A program made the position numbers and the translations under genes. 5,381 bases of DNA from CAVRXT01 sp049644285 (GTDB lineage: Bacteria > Acidobacteriota > Terriglobia > Acidiferrales > UBA7541): NCBI GenBank assembly GCA_049644285.1, contig JBARRP010000153.1:1-5381 (forward strand). The letters are read 5' to 3'. The notes under the pieces were generated by a model. It had not been told where the DNA came from. It made no database searches and worked only from the letters and a program-made list of their open reading frames with translations. How positions within the stretch are numbered: the first letter of the stretch is position 1; every line of letters begins with the position of its first letter. Of this stretch, positions 5,278-5,381 are shown piece after piece.

Positions 5278-5381
5278 ATGTTACTCCTGCTTATTGTTCT
5301 CGTGCTCTTGTTCGGTGGAGGTGGCGGCTACTATGGATATTCGAGATGGGGGACGGGCGGAGGGATGGGTATCGTCGGGAC
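5278..5381 (+). CDS. DUF3309-like small hydrophobic glycine-rich protein, 5' part only
   Basis: The frame begins MLLLLIVLVLLFGGGGGYYG, continues with YSRWGTGGGMGIVG and runs off the window end. This pattern is characteristic of the DUF3309 family as I remember it: a leucine-rich N-terminal helix, then GGGGYYGxSRWG, then a glycine-rich turn leading into a second hydrophobic helix. Whole members are only about 50 residues, so roughly two thirds is visible. Function is unknown; the protein is presumably membrane-embedded. The start is well supported by AAGGAG with six-base spacing. It lies outside the tRNA-flanked segment and appears to be ordinary chromosomal sequence. Confidence 0.82.
   Translation, partial: MLLLLIVLVLLFGGGGGYYGYSRWGTGGGMGIVG

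Noticed and set aside
1..5381. CRISPR array, toxin-antitoxin pair or defence system
   Set aside because: No regularly spaced repeats, and no nuclease, toxin or ATPase motifs were seen on either strand. The only multi-copy protein repeats are the Sel1 units.

Overview
The window is a bacterial chromosome segment of moderately high G+C. The gene types (a cyclic-nucleotide-domain/thioredoxin-reductase-like fusion, a DUF6632-like small membrane protein, a secreted Sel1-repeat protein and a DUF3309-like mini-protein) together suggest an Acidobacteriota-type soil bacterium. That is inference from gene content remembered from such genomes; no phylogenetic marker protein is present.

Layout. Bases 1-330 hold no convincing gene; one 43-codon reading frame on the minus strand has a single membrane-helix-like segment. 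At 331-377 lies a 47-bp near-perfect copy (46/47) of the 3' half of the tRNA-Arg(CCT) gene that sits whole at 4720-4796, in the same orientation. Between the two copies are two minus-strand genes that look like an operon: a 76-residue two-helix membrane protein (2420-2650), then a 569-residue fusion of a cNMP-binding domain, a thioredoxin-like segment and a TrxR-like flavoprotein (652-2361). A divergently transcribed 437-residue exported protein with seven exactly 36-residue Sel1 repeats follows (2911-4224). The 495 bp from 4225 to the tRNA hold debris: the first 27 codons of an XRE-family repressor ended by a stop, a short plus-strand tail resembling the C-terminus of some phage integrases, an 11-bp tandem duplication, and a decayed 3' tRNA-like sequence with CCA. 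After the tRNA comes about 480 bp of apparently noncoding DNA, and then the first 34 codons of a DUF3309-like gene that runs off the window.

Interpretation. A tRNA gene with a displaced 3' fragment downstream, plus regulator and possible integrase debris just inside the intact tRNA, is the usual mark of tRNA-targeted integration by a tyrosine recombinase. I read 331-4765 as a small, decayed or immobilised genomic island of about 4.4 kb. Its surviving cargo is the flavoprotein operon and the Sel1-repeat protein. No intact integrase is present, so the island call is inference. The repeat itself is directly visible.

The surviving genes suggest stress or redox sensing and envelope functions. The flavoprotein carries both nucleotide-binding motifs of the thioredoxin-reductase family but lacks its CxxC redox pair, so it is unlikely to reduce thioredoxin in the classical way.
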